From: an uncultured Campylobacter sp.
Lineage (GTDB): Bacteria; Campylobacterota; Campylobacteria; Campylobacterales; Campylobacteraceae
Length of the DNA stretch: 64,000 nucleotides
Direction: 5' to 3'
Assembly: GCF_938017775.1 (NCBI RefSeq)
Contig: NZ_CALIIU010000009.1
Coordinates: 55,843-119,842 of the forward strand
The number at the start of each line of letters is the position of its first letter. Position 1 is the stretch's first letter. This document shows positions 42,505 to 51,474 of the stretch, piece after piece. The notes under the pieces were generated by a model, which had not been told where the DNA came from, searched no databases, and worked only from the letters and a program-made list of their open reading frames with translations. The translations under genes and the position numbers were made by a program.

Positions 42505-44043
42505 TTGCTTAAAATTCTAAACGCCCCCGAAGCCGCGCAGCGCAAGCTCGGCGTCGTGCTATCGTATGTGAATATCTTTGTTTCTACGATACTTACTTTG
42601 GTTTATACGCCGTTTTTTCTGCGGGCGCTGGGGCAGAGCGAGTTTGGGCTGTATTCTTTAGCTAGCAGCGTTATTGGCTATTTAGCGATTTTGGATTTAG
42701 GCTTTGGTAACGCCGTGACGGTCTATACCGCCAAATACGTCTCAAGCGGCGAAGTGGAGCGCATGCATAAGCTGCACGGCACGATTTTTAGCGTGTATTT
42801 GGTAATGAGCGCGGTGATCGTGCTTGCAGGAGCTGCGCTGCTGGCCAATCTGCACGCGATTTTTAGCGCTAAGCTAAGTACTAGTGAGATGGGCGAAATT
42901 CGCATTATGCTAATGCTACTAACTGCAAATTTAGCGATTAGTTTTCCTTTTAGCATCTATTCGTCGATCCTTACGGCGCATGAGAATTTCGTATTTATCA
43001 AGCTAATTGGGATCTTTCGTACGATCGCTCTGCCGCTAGCTGCGGTGCCTGCGCTACTTTTGGGATATAAGGCTATCGCGATCGTAATCATCGCTACGGC
43101 GGTAAATTTAATCTGCGTCGCGGCAGATTTCATCTATTGCAAAAGCAAAGTCTCGCCCGTGATAAGCGTGCGAAATTTCGACGCCCCCACGCTTAAGCAA
43201 ATTTTTGGCTACTCGTTTTTTATATTTTTAGGCATCGTAGTCGATCAAGTAAACTGGAATGTCGATAATTTTATCTTAGGCGCGGTCGCAGGCGCTACAG
43301 CGGTCTCCACGTATGCCGTAGCAAGCACGATAAATGCCACTTTCGTCACGCTTTCACTCACCATTAGCGGTGTGATGCTTCCTAAAATCGCCAAAATGGT
43401 CTCTGCCAACTCCACCGATTCCGAGCTTAGCGCGGAATTTATCAAAATAGGCAGGCTGCAATTTTACGTGATATTTTTTATCGCGTCGCTTTTGGTGATT
43501 TTTGGACGGGAGTTTATCGTGCTATGGGCTGGCGCAAATTATGAAATTTCATACGCAATCGCGCTTATTTTGGTGCTTCCAGTAAGCGTGCCGTTGATTC
43601 AAAATTTAGGCCTAGCCGTGCTTCAGGCAAAAAACAAAGTCAAATTTCGCTCAATCGCCGCGTTTTGTGTCACGCTCGTAAATATCGCTATTTCTATTCC
43701 GCTAGCTAAGGCTTACGGTGGCGTGGGCGCTGCGTGCGGCACGGCTTTTGCGATCACCTTGCTAAATATCTGCGTGATGAATATCTACTATGCTCGTGTA
43801 ATCGGACTTGACATCGCTAAATTTTGGCGAAATATCGGCGCGATGGTAGTAAAATTTGCTCCTGCAATCGCAGTAAGCCTAGCGATAAATTATGCACTAG
43901 GCTTGCATGGAGTGAGCTTTTTGCTAATTTGCGGCGGGCTTTATTCGGCTATGTTTGTGCTAAGCGCATATTTTTGGGCGATGAATGACTACGAACGCGC
44001 GATTTTTGGCGGCATTGCGGCTAAGATAAGGAGGCGGGCTTGA
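42505..44043 (+). CDS. Wzx/RfbX-type polysaccharide flippase (MATE-like)
   Basis: 512 aa, about 12-14 membrane helices. It starts VVLSYVNIFVSTILTLVYTPFFLRALGQSEFGLYSLA, typical of the polysaccharide-biosynthesis (MVF/Wzx) family that flips undecaprenyl-linked oligosaccharides to the periplasm. TTG 42505 is the start (AAAGGAAG 8 bp before it; no ATG nearby). It stands where C. jejuni has the ABC flippase PglK and there is no PglK-like ABC protein in the window, so it probably flips the N-glycan. The next gene begins inside its stop (TTGA). Confidence 0.88.
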   Translation: MLKILNAPEAAQRKLGVVLSYVNIFVSTILTLVYTPFFLRALGQSEFGLYSLASSVIGYLAILDLGFGNAVTVYTAKYVSSGEVERMHKLHGTIFSVYLVMSAVIVLAGAALLANLHAIFSAKLSTSEMGEIRIMLMLLTANLAISFPFSIYSSILTAHENFVFIKLIGIFRTIALPLAAVPALLLGYKAIAIVIIATAVNLICVAADFIYCKSKVSPVISVRNFDAPTLKQIFGYSFFIFLGIVVDQVNWNVDNFILGAVAGATAVSTYAVASTINATFVTLSLTISGVMLPKIAKMVSANSTDSELSAEFIKIGRLQFYVIFFIASLLVIFGREFIVLWAGANYEISYAIALILVLPVSVPLIQNLGLAVLQAKNKVKFRSIAAFCVTLVNIAISIPLAKAYGGVGAACGTAFAITLLNICVMNIYYARVIGLDIAKFWRNIGAMVVKFAPAIAVSLAINYALGLHGVSFLLICGGLYSAMFVLSAYFWAMNDYERAIFGGIAAKIRRRA

Positions 44044-45662
44044 GCTTCAATGTAATTAGCGAAGTGGTTACGAAAGACCGCTGTATCGGCTGCGGCGTCT
44101 GCGCAAGCAGCTGCCCTTTTAGCGTGCTAAAAATGCGGCTTGGAGGCAATGGATTTTACGCGCCCGAGGAGGGCGAAGGGTGTCGCGACAAATGCGATAT
44201 CTGCCTAAAAGTCTGCCCGTTTTACGAAAAAGACATGCTCGAAAACGAGCTAAATTCTAAATCATACGCAGAGCTGAAAAGCTTTAGCCCTGATTTTGGC
44301 AGGTTTTTAGCCACTTACAAATTCTACAAAAAAGATGAAGTGCAGCGCCTAAGCAGTGCAAGCGGCGGTGCGGGAGATTATATTTTTCGCGAGCTTTTTG
44401 CGCGCGGGCTCATAGATTACGCGATTTGCGCTGTGCCTGCGGACGAGGGGGATTTTATAGCCCAAAATTCCAAGCGTGATTTTTCTGCCTGCAATAATTT
44501 AGCGCAGCCGCAGAATTTGCAAAATTCCGCAACCAAAAATTCCGAGCAGAATTCCGTAATGGTAAATTTAACGCAGAATTTGGCGGACGATGATTCTATA
44601 AATTTTACGAGTGCGCAAAATTCCTTTTGCGAAAATTTTACACAGAATTCCGCGCAGAATTTTACAAATGAAAATTTCGCACAGAATTCTAAAGCTTCTT
44701 GTGAAAATTCCGTATCAACGCAGAATTTTGCTTGCGAGAATTCCAAAAACGCGCGAAATTATGCGGGCGAAAATTCCGTGCCGCTATTTAAATTTAGCGT
44801 GATAAAAAATGCTGATGAGCTTACTCGCGCGCGCTCGTCCGCTTACTATCCGCTCACGCTTGAAGCAGTGCTAAAGGAGATGTCGCGCCGTGAGGGTAGA
44901 TACGCGATTAGCGCGCTGCCGTGTTTTGCCAAGGCCTTAAGGCTTGCTGCGAGTAAAAATCCGCGCCTTAAATCCCGCATAAGCTTTATTATTGGGCTGG
45001 TTTGCGGACAGGGCAAGGGTGCTGGTTTTACGCATAAGCTGGCAGATCTTGCGTTTAAAGAGCATAAGCAGCTCGCGGCGGTTAATTACAGATATAAAAT
45101 CGCGGGCAAAAGCGCGATGAGCTTTGGCTTTAAATTTCGTGCTGCAGACGGCAGTGAGGCGATAGACGATCGCAGTAGTAGCGCCTTTGCATACTGGAGT
45201 TCGCGCGCTTTTACCCCACTTGCGTGCAACGCCTGCACCGACGTTTTTGCCAAATGCGCCGACATCGTGCTGATGGATGCGTGGCTGCAAAGCGAAATGA
45301 GCGAGTGGCGCGGCACATCGCTCGTAATTACGCGCGCAGCTCAGATCGACGCGCTGTTTTCGCAGCCTACGAAGCAGGCACGCGAGGCGATTTTTTGCGA
45401 GCGGATATCCGCAGCGGAGGTGCAGCGCTCGCAGAAAAGCCAGGTGGAGTGCAAAAACGAAATTTTCTACGGCGCGAAAAATCCGCTTAGGCGTTACATC
45501 TTGCGCCAGAAGCTTCAGATCCAGCGCTATAGCGCTACGCATTTTGATTGCGATGATTTCATCGCTGCTAGGCTTAAAAAAATCGCCGCTGCGAATAAAG
45601 TGCTAGCGCTTTTGGCGCTACCAAAGATCGCGGCATATAAAATTTATAGGAAGTTTGCATGA
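44040..45662 (+). CDS. Coenzyme F420 hydrogenase/dehydrogenase beta-subunit (FrhB)-like iron-sulfur protein
   Basis: 540 aa, TTG start overlapping the flippase stop. Two 4Fe-4S clusters near the N-terminus: CIGCGVCASSCP and CRDKCDICLKVCP; then the FrhB-like flavin domain (SSASGGAGDYIFREL, ISALPCFAKAL, FIIGLVCGQG, WSSRAFTPLACNACTDVFAKCADI). Residues about 140-255 are an Asn/Ser-rich low-complexity insert (LQNSATKNSEQNS...). In polysaccharide clusters this family is often paired with pyruvyl transferases, as here; the reaction is not established. Cytoplasmic. No F420 biosynthesis genes are seen. Confidence 0.85.
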   Translation: MSFNVISEVVTKDRCIGCGVCASSCPFSVLKMRLGGNGFYAPEEGEGCRDKCDICLKVCPFYEKDMLENELNSKSYAELKSFSPDFGRFLATYKFYKKDEVQRLSSASGGAGDYIFRELFARGLIDYAICAVPADEGDFIAQNSKRDFSACNNLAQPQNLQNSATKNSEQNSVMVNLTQNLADDDSINFTSAQNSFCENFTQNSAQNFTNENFAQNSKASCENSVSTQNFACENSKNARNYAGENSVPLFKFSVIKNADELTRARSSAYYPLTLEAVLKEMSRREGRYAISALPCFAKALRLAASKNPRLKSRISFIIGLVCGQGKGAGFTHKLADLAFKEHKQLAAVNYRYKIAGKSAMSFGFKFRAADGSEAIDDRSSSAFAYWSSRAFTPLACNACTDVFAKCADIVLMDAWLQSEMSEWRGTSLVITRAAQIDALFSQPTKQAREAIFCERISAAEVQRSQKSQVECKNEIFYGAKNPLRRYILRQKLQIQRYSATHFDCDDFIAARLKKIAAANKVLALLALPKIAAYKIYRKFA

Positions 45663-46720
45663 AGATCGGGATTTTTACCCTGCCGCTAGTAAATAATTAC
45701 GGCGGAATTTTACAAGCTTACGCGCTAAGCCGCGTGCTAGTGGGGCTAGGGCATGAGCCACGTCTCATAAACTTGCGCCTGCAAAGAAGTAAACTATCGA
45801 TTGCGTATATTAAATTTTTAGTGGCATGCGCACTTAAAAAGGAACTTTGCGGCGCGAAATTTAATCCCTCTTACGAGCGCGATACTAGCGAGTTTGTATC
45901 GGAAAATATTCCTTTAACCGCGCCTGTTTGCACACTTGCGGATTTAAAGGCGCTGTGCGAGAAAGAACGCTTTGAAGCGGTGATTTTAGGAAGCGATCAG
46001 GTTTTTCGCCCTAGCTATTTTGCGGATTTTGCAGATTGCTTTAGCCTTGGATTTTTGCCGGCTAACTGCACGCGGATCGCCTATGCTGCAAGCTTCGGCG
46101 GAGATAGGCTCTGTGGGCTTAAAAATCCCGCAGATTTAAAAGCTCACGCTGCAAATTTGGCTAAATTTAAAGCTATTTCTGTGCGCGAGCGCGACGGCGT
46201 AAAGCTTGCGCGCGAATGCTTTGGTATAAATGCGCATTGGGTGCTAGATCCTACGCTTTTGGCTAACAAAGAGATTTACGATAAATTTTTAAGCCATGCG
46301 CCAAAGCGCAAGGGCTTTGCCTATATCCTAGATCCATCGCCTCGCTCAGAAGCGGCGATAGAGCTATTAAAGAAGCAAAGCGGACTAGAGATAGATGAGG
46401 TGAACGACCGCGGCAACCGCATCGGCATAAAAGCGTGGCTAAGCGCTATTATGGACGCGGAGTTCGTGCTAACCGATTCATTTCACGGCTGCGTATTTTC
46501 TATAATCTTTAATAAGCCGTTTTTTGTGCTCGTTAACGCTAGTCGCGGCGCGTCGCGCTTTAGCTCGCTTTTGGGCTTATTCGGGCTTGAAAATAGAGCT
46601 TTGCAAGATCCCAAAGACATGCGCTTGGACGCGACTATCGATTGGGATGGCGTAAATGAGGCATTGCGCCGTAAAAGAGAGGACTCGATGAAATTTTTAA
46701 AAACAAGTTTAGGCTCATAA
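45659..46720 (+). CDS. Polysaccharide pyruvyl transferase family protein
   Basis: 353 aa. Family features: GIFTLPLVNNYGGILQAYAL near the N-terminus, VILGSDQVFRPSYF, VRERDGVKLAREC, and TDSFHGCVFSIIFNKPFF near the C-terminus. Members such as CsaB and WcaK-like proteins transfer pyruvate from phosphoenolpyruvate onto sugar hydroxyls as a ketal. Its ATG overlaps the preceding stop (ATGA), and the PglH-like gene starts 1 bp after its own stop. Placement inside the pgl locus suggests that the N-glycan is pyruvylated. No equivalent gene exists in the C. jejuni pgl locus as I know it. Confidence 0.9.
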   Translation: MKIGIFTLPLVNNYGGILQAYALSRVLVGLGHEPRLINLRLQRSKLSIAYIKFLVACALKKELCGAKFNPSYERDTSEFVSENIPLTAPVCTLADLKALCEKERFEAVILGSDQVFRPSYFADFADCFSLGFLPANCTRIAYAASFGGDRLCGLKNPADLKAHAANLAKFKAISVRERDGVKLARECFGINAHWVLDPTLLANKEIYDKFLSHAPKRKGFAYILDPSPRSEAAIELLKKQSGLEIDEVNDRGNRIGIKAWLSAIMDAEFVLTDSFHGCVFSIIFNKPFFVLVNASRGASRFSSLLGLFGLENRALQDPKDMRLDATIDWDGVNEALRRKREDSMKFLKTSLGS

Positions 46721-46721
46721 A

Positions 46722-47801
46722 ATGAAAATAGCCATGGTAATTTCTGCTTTAGGCAAGGGCGGTGCCGAGCGCGTGCTAAGCGTGCTGGCAAATTTTTTCT
46801 GCCGTGAGAATGAAGTCTGCGTGATAAAATTTGACGCAGATGAGCCATTTTACGCGCTAGATCCTAAGATCGAGCTTCTTAGCTTGAATTTGGGAGTGGG
46901 CGATTTGGGAGTATTTGGCAATATAAAAAAGCGCTACGATAAAATTTTAGCCTTGCACAGGCTTCTAAAAAGTCGTAAATTTGACGTAGTAATCTCGTTT
47001 TTAGATAATACCAATGTCCTTACGCTTATCGCAAACCTCGGAGTTGGGCAGAAAATCATCGTCTCCGAGCACACCAATCATCGTTTTTTAAAAAGTCCGA
47101 TCTGGCGAGCGCTCAAGCGGATCTTTTATCCGAGGGCTGCAGGTCTTAGTGTGCTTAGTAAATTCGATCTGGATCATTACACATATGTGCAAAATCGCAT
47201 GATTATGCCTAATCCGATGTTTGAGATTAGCCATGTTAAAGATGCTCGCCCGCCTAAAGAAAATATCATCCTAGCAGCCGGCCGGCTCAATGTCTATAAG
47301 GGCTTTGATGTCCTTCTTAAGGCGCTTGCGCTTATAGATTTCAATCTTTTAAAAGAGTGGAAGGTGGTGATCGCAGGCGACGGAGAGGAGCGAAAGAGCC
47401 TTGAAAGCCTAGCTGCGAAGCTGCGCTTAAATGTGCAGTTCATCGGCTTTGTGCGCGATATCGAGAGCCTTTACGAGCGTGCTAAAATCGTAGTCGTAAC
47501 CTCCAAGATGGAGGGCTTTTGCAATATTTTGATGGAGAGTATATTTTTCGGCACCGCCAGAATTTCTACGGATTGCATCGCAGGTCCTAGCGAGCTTATA
47601 AGCGACGGCGTAGATGGGTTTTTGTGCCCTGTAGGCGATAGCGCGAGCATCGCAAAAAAGCTTGAAATTCTAATGAGCGACGAGAAGCTACGCGAGCGGC
47701 TCGTGCAAAACGCCTCTAAGCGCGAAGAGAGCTTTAAAATTGAAACGATCGGGCGACGCTGGCTGGATTTCATAGCCGCTACGATAAAAAGAGAGGAATA
47801 A
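46722..47801 (+). CDS. pglH: PglH-like glycosyltransferase, family 4
   Basis: 359-aa GT-B enzyme. N-terminal ISALGKGGAERVLSVLANFF with VIKFDADEPFYALD, then SEHTNHRFLKS and the E-x7-E catalytic region EGFCNILMES in the C-terminal domain. The first 70 residues and the SEHxNxxxLKxxxWR stretch read like C. jejuni PglH, which adds GalNAc residues to the lipid-linked glycan on the cytoplasmic side. It lies directly before the GT2 gene, as pglH lies before pglI in C. jejuni. The assigned symbol is by similarity of pattern and position; the sugar is not known. Confidence 0.72.
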   Translation: MKIAMVISALGKGGAERVLSVLANFFCRENEVCVIKFDADEPFYALDPKIELLSLNLGVGDLGVFGNIKKRYDKILALHRLLKSRKFDVVISFLDNTNVLTLIANLGVGQKIIVSEHTNHRFLKSPIWRALKRIFYPRAAGLSVLSKFDLDHYTYVQNRMIMPNPMFEISHVKDARPPKENIILAAGRLNVYKGFDVLLKALALIDFNLLKEWKVVIAGDGEERKSLESLAAKLRLNVQFIGFVRDIESLYERAKIVVVTSKMEGFCNILMESIFFGTARISTDCIAGPSELISDGVDGFLCPVGDSASIAKKLEILMSDEKLRERLVQNASKREESFKIETIGRRWLDFIAATIKREE

Positions 47802-49066
47802 TGAGCGAAAATCCCCTAATCTCGGTCATCATCCCCGTTTATAATGTCAAAGAATTCCTGCGCGCTTGCGTGGAGCGCATCACGGCGCAGACCTATACTA
47901 ACTTAGAAATTTTGCTCGTAGATGATGGATCAAATGACGGCAGCGAGGCGATTTGCGACGAATACGTCACGCGTGATCCCCGTGTGTGCGTGCTGCATAA
48001 ACCAAACGGCGGGCAGGCTAGCGCGCGAAACGCTGCTTTAGATGTCGCTCGCGGGGAGTTTATCAGCTTCGTAGATAGCGACGATTTGATAAGCTTTGAT
48101 TTGATTGAGACGCTTTTTCGCCTGACGCAGAAATTTTGCACCAAAATAGCTATGTGCGGCTACACAGCATTTAGCGACGAGAGCGAAATAAATAATTTCA
48201 AGGCGGCTTTGAATTCTAAAGAAAATCAAAATTCTAAAGAGATTAGCGATCCGGGAGGAGCTGCAAATTTAAATACCTGCGCAGGCGAATACAAAATATC
48301 GCCGCAAGAGCTTTTTAGACGCAGCTGTACGCAGGATCCGTATTTTAGCACTGCAGTTTGGCGCGCGCTGTTTGCTCGCGAAATTTTCACTGCTTTGCGC
48401 TTTCCTATGGGGCAGATCTATGAGGATGTGGCGATATTTTTTGATATTTTTAACGCTTCCATTACGGCGTGCACGGATGAAATTTTATATTTTTATCGCG
48501 TAAGGGCGGGCTCTACCGTAAACTCATTCGCGCGCAGGCATCTTGCGGTCATCGCTGCGGTGCGCCGCTATACTGAGGCGATCGCTGCGAATTATCCGAG
48601 CTTGGCGCGTGAGGCTAATTTCACTCGCTGCGAGTCCGCGCTGAATACGGCGTTTTTAATTATCAAATCGAGCTTTGACGCTGCAGGCTTGGATGGAGAT
48701 GCAACTTCTCCTTCTGAGGCTAATACGTGCGGTTTGACAAACGAGGCAGATTTGCATGACGCTGGTAGTTTATCTTGCGCATGCGGTAAAAATTCCGCAT
48801 TTAAAAATTCCGCCAAGCAAAATTATATGCGGAATTCTAAGCAAAATTCTGCGTCGCAAAGAAAGACCGCAGATCCCCGCTCGCCTTTAAACGCCGCAGA
48901 AGCTGCAGATCAGATCCGCTCACTGCACGCTTTGGTGCGCGAGCGGCTGGATTTTAGATTTTTCGCGGCGCATGCAAGCCACACGCAGACACTGATGATG
49001 GTCTTGTTTTACGCTAGCCCCGCGCTTTTGCGGCTATTTTATAAAATTTATCGGAAGCTAAAATGA
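47801..49066 (+). CDS. Glycosyltransferase, family 2 (in pglI position)
   Basis: 421 aa. GT-A fold at the N-terminus: ISVIIPVYNVKEFL, VDDGSNDGSEAICDEY and DSDD (the DxD-type metal site, SFVDSDD). In C. jejuni the corresponding GT2, PglI, adds the branching glucose; here the acceptor is unknown. Two low-complexity inserts are visible, residues about 130-160 (NSKENQNSKE) and about 305-370 (CGKNSAFKNSAKQN...), which make the protein over 100 aa longer than PglI (about 309). Its ATG overlaps the stop of the preceding gene and the next ATG overlaps its own. Confidence 0.8.
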   Translation: MSENPLISVIIPVYNVKEFLRACVERITAQTYTNLEILLVDDGSNDGSEAICDEYVTRDPRVCVLHKPNGGQASARNAALDVARGEFISFVDSDDLISFDLIETLFRLTQKFCTKIAMCGYTAFSDESEINNFKAALNSKENQNSKEISDPGGAANLNTCAGEYKISPQELFRRSCTQDPYFSTAVWRALFAREIFTALRFPMGQIYEDVAIFFDIFNASITACTDEILYFYRVRAGSTVNSFARRHLAVIAAVRRYTEAIAANYPSLAREANFTRCESALNTAFLIIKSSFDAAGLDGDATSPSEANTCGLTNEADLHDAGSLSCACGKNSAFKNSAKQNYMRNSKQNSASQRKTADPRSPLNAAEAADQIRSLHALVRERLDFRFFAAHASHTQTLMMVLFYASPALLRLFYKIYRKLK

Positions 49067-50106
49067 AAATTTTATTCGTCATCGCGGCTCTTAGAAACGG
49101 CGGCGCCGAGCGCGTGCTGCAGGTTTTGGCGAATTATTTTGCGCGCGCAAACGACGTTACGATCGCGATTTTGGAAAACGACGAGGGCAGGTATAAATTT
49201 AGCGAAAAGATAAAATTTTTGCATCTGGATGTTTATAAAAACGGCGGCAGGTTCGATAAATACAGAATTTTGCGCAAGTGTTTCAAGCGAGAGCAGCCGA
49301 GCGTCATCATCAGCTTTATGGACTGGACGAACGTAGCGTGCGCGATCGCAAGTTTCGGGCTAGGCATCCCGCTCATCGCGACCGAGCACAACGCGCACGA
49401 TTATCTGCCAAGCGGGCTTTTTAGCCGCGTGCGCGATCTGTGCTATAAAAAAGTGGACGCGCTTACGGTGCTTACGCGCTCGGACTTTGAGTACTATTCG
49501 CGATTTGTCAAAAACTGCTTCGTCGTGCATAACCCCTTTTTCGGCGAGATTTGCGATACCAATAGCGCTAAGCGAAATGTGATCTTAAGCGTCGGCAGGC
49601 TTGAGCCCGTCAAGGGGTATGAAATTTACTTCGACGCGCTAAGCAGGATCGATAAAAGCCTGCTTGCGAAGTGGGAAATTTTAATCGCGGGCGACGGCTC
49701 GCTGCGCGAAAGCTTGCGCGAGCTGGCGGCGCGGCTTGGACTTGAAGTGCGATTTTTAGGGCATAAGCAGGACGTGAGCGAACTGTATAAAGAAGCCAAA
49801 ATTTTTGTGCTCAGTTCGCTTAATGAAGGGCTTTCAAACGTGCTGATTGAGTCTGCATTTTACGGCTGCGCACGGCTTAGCAGCGACACGGCGGGCGCAA
49901 AAGAGCTCATAAAGAATGGCTTTAGCGGCATTTTGTTTAAATGCGGCGATGCGAATGAACTTGCGAGCAAGCTTGAAAATTTAATGCGTGATGAGGCGCT
50001 GCGAGACGCTCTCGTGCAAAATACAAATGAAAATTTAGACGAGTTTTCGCAAGAGCGCATAGTTGAGCTTTGGCAGGGCTTGATAGATCGGTTTGCGCGC
50101 AAATAG
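49063..50106 (+). CDS. Glycosyltransferase, family 4 (extra copy in the pgl locus)
   Basis: 347 aa. GT-B enzyme with the same layout as the PglH-like gene: IAALRNGGAERVLQVLANYF at the start, EHNAHDYLP and the E-x7-E segment EGLSNVLIES, then a C-terminal Rossmann domain. It looks like a diverged PglH paralogue rather than PglA or PglJ. Because C. jejuni has only one such gene here, this may add a sugar not found in the C. jejuni glycan. ATG 49063 overlaps the GT2 stop. A 247-bp gap separates it from pglJ. Confidence 0.8.
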   Translation: MKILFVIAALRNGGAERVLQVLANYFARANDVTIAILENDEGRYKFSEKIKFLHLDVYKNGGRFDKYRILRKCFKREQPSVIISFMDWTNVACAIASFGLGIPLIATEHNAHDYLPSGLFSRVRDLCYKKVDALTVLTRSDFEYYSRFVKNCFVVHNPFFGEICDTNSAKRNVILSVGRLEPVKGYEIYFDALSRIDKSLLAKWEILIAGDGSLRESLRELAARLGLEVRFLGHKQDVSELYKEAKIFVLSSLNEGLSNVLIESAFYGCARLSSDTAGAKELIKNGFSGILFKCGDANELASKLENLMRDEALRDALVQNTNENLDEFSQERIVELWQGLIDRFARK

Positions 50107-50286
50107 CAGCCGCTTATCGATGCTCTGCGGCGCGCAGGGATTAAATTTAAACTTCGGTGTGCTAAGATAGGCTCTTGCGCCAAGCGTAGTAGCGCGTTTA
50201 AATTTACAAAGCGCATCGCGCGATGAAATTTTGCCCGCTTGGAGGTAGCGCAAAATGCGCTAAATTTAAACAGATTGCGCGGCGCA

Positions 50287-50310
50287 TGCTCGCATAAAAA
50301 GGCGCGAGCA
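50287..50310 (+). other. Hairpin between the fourth glycosyltransferase and pglJ
   Basis: Perfect arms TGCTCGC (50287-50293) and GCGAGCA (50304-50310) with a 10-base loop, in the 247-bp gap. No T-run. May mark a transcript boundary or attenuation point inside the pgl locus. Confidence 0.35.
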
Positions 50311-50353
50311 AAGCTTAAATTTATAGCGCGGCAGAAATTTAAAAGGTAAAGGG

Positions 50354-51472
50354 ATGAAGAAATTAAGCGTTTTTATCTATTCGATGGGAGGCGGCGGCGC
50401 CGAGCGCGTTGTAAGTAACCTCTTAGGCGAGCTTACGGCGCGCTACGAAGTGCATCTAGTGCTGATGAATGAGAGGATTTTTTATGAAATTCCAAGCGGC
50501 GTGCAGATTCATTTCATCGAAAAATCAGCCCCTTTTGAAAACGGACTGCTGAAGCTCGCAAAGCTGCCGTTTTTGGCGCTGCGATACAAAAAACTATGCG
50601 AGCGCCTAGGTATCGACATCCACTTCGTTTGGATGAACCGCCCGTGTTACGTGGCGGCGCTGGCGCGAGTTTACGGACTGGGCGGAACGATGATTTTTAA
50701 CGAATGCTCGACGCCGTCGGTGCTGTATAAAGAGCCGAGCTTCAAATCCAAAATTTCAAAATTTTTGCTGCGCAAGCTCTATCCGAAGGCCGATTTTATC
50801 TTTCCAAACTCGCTTGGAAATCTGCGCGATCTGGCGGATAATTTCGGAATCGACGAGCGCAAGATGAGCGTGCTATACAACGCGATCGATCTTGATGAGA
50901 TCGGGCGCAAGGCAGAGGAACAGGTCGCGCAGGAGCGGCCCTTTTTCCTAAGCGTCGGCAGGCTCGATGCGGGCAAAAACCACGCGCTTTTGATCCGCGC
51001 GTATGCGAATTTAAAAAATAACGACAAAGACCTACTGATCTTGGGCGACGGCGTGCTACGAGCCGAGCTTGAGGCTCTGATAGAGGAGCTAGGCTTAAGC
51101 GGTCGCGTGAAGCTTTTGGGCTTTGACGCAAACCCGTATAAATATATGGCCAGATGCTACACGTTTGTCTTCGTAAGCCTTTTTGAGGGGTTTTCAAACG
51201 CGCTCATCGAAGCGCTTGCATGCGGCAAGCTCGTGATTTCAAGCGATCATCAAAGCGGCGCGCGCGAACTTATGGGGCAGAGCGAATGGGGCGTGCTGGT
51301 GGGCGTGAACGATCTAGAAAGCACCCAAGCGGCGATGCAAAAAGCGCTGGATGATGAAAATTATGTAAAATTTTATGAGAAAAAGGCTAAAATTAGAGCC
51401 TCGTTTTTCGATAAAAAACGGATAGCAAGCGAGCTGATCGCAAAAATAGAACAAATCGACGAAGGAAAATAG
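50354..51472 (+). CDS. pglJ: N-acetylgalactosaminyltransferase PglJ
   Basis: 372 aa, GT4. It starts KLSVFIYSMGGGGAERVVSNLL, with VHLVLMNERIFYEIPSG, FLALRYKKLCERLGI, FNECSTPSVLYKE, LYPKADFIFPNSLGNLRDL and ILYNAIDLDE-like VLYNAIDLDE, all as in C. jejuni PglJ, which adds the second GalNAc on the lipid-linked glycan. The E-x7-E region is EGFSNALIEAL. AAAGGTAAAGGG precedes ATG 50354. The gap before it contrasts with the tight overlaps elsewhere in the locus. pglB starts 2 bp after its stop. Confidence 0.92.
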   Translation: MKKLSVFIYSMGGGGAERVVSNLLGELTARYEVHLVLMNERIFYEIPSGVQIHFIEKSAPFENGLLKLAKLPFLALRYKKLCERLGIDIHFVWMNRPCYVAALARVYGLGGTMIFNECSTPSVLYKEPSFKSKISKFLLRKLYPKADFIFPNSLGNLRDLADNFGIDERKMSVLYNAIDLDEIGRKAEEQVAQERPFFLSVGRLDAGKNHALLIRAYANLKNNDKDLLILGDGVLRAELEALIEELGLSGRVKLLGFDANPYKYMARCYTFVFVSLFEGFSNALIEALACGKLVISSDHQSGARELMGQSEWGVLVGVNDLESTQAAMQKALDDENYVKFYEKKAKIRASFFDKKRIASELIAKIEQIDEGK

Positions 51473-51474
51473 GC

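Noticed and set aside
44417..44746. Long open frame on the minus strand rich in AEFC/KFC units
   Set aside because: It is the antisense of the Asn/Ser-rich insert of the FrhB-like gene; the repeat word has no stop on either strand, so openness is expected.
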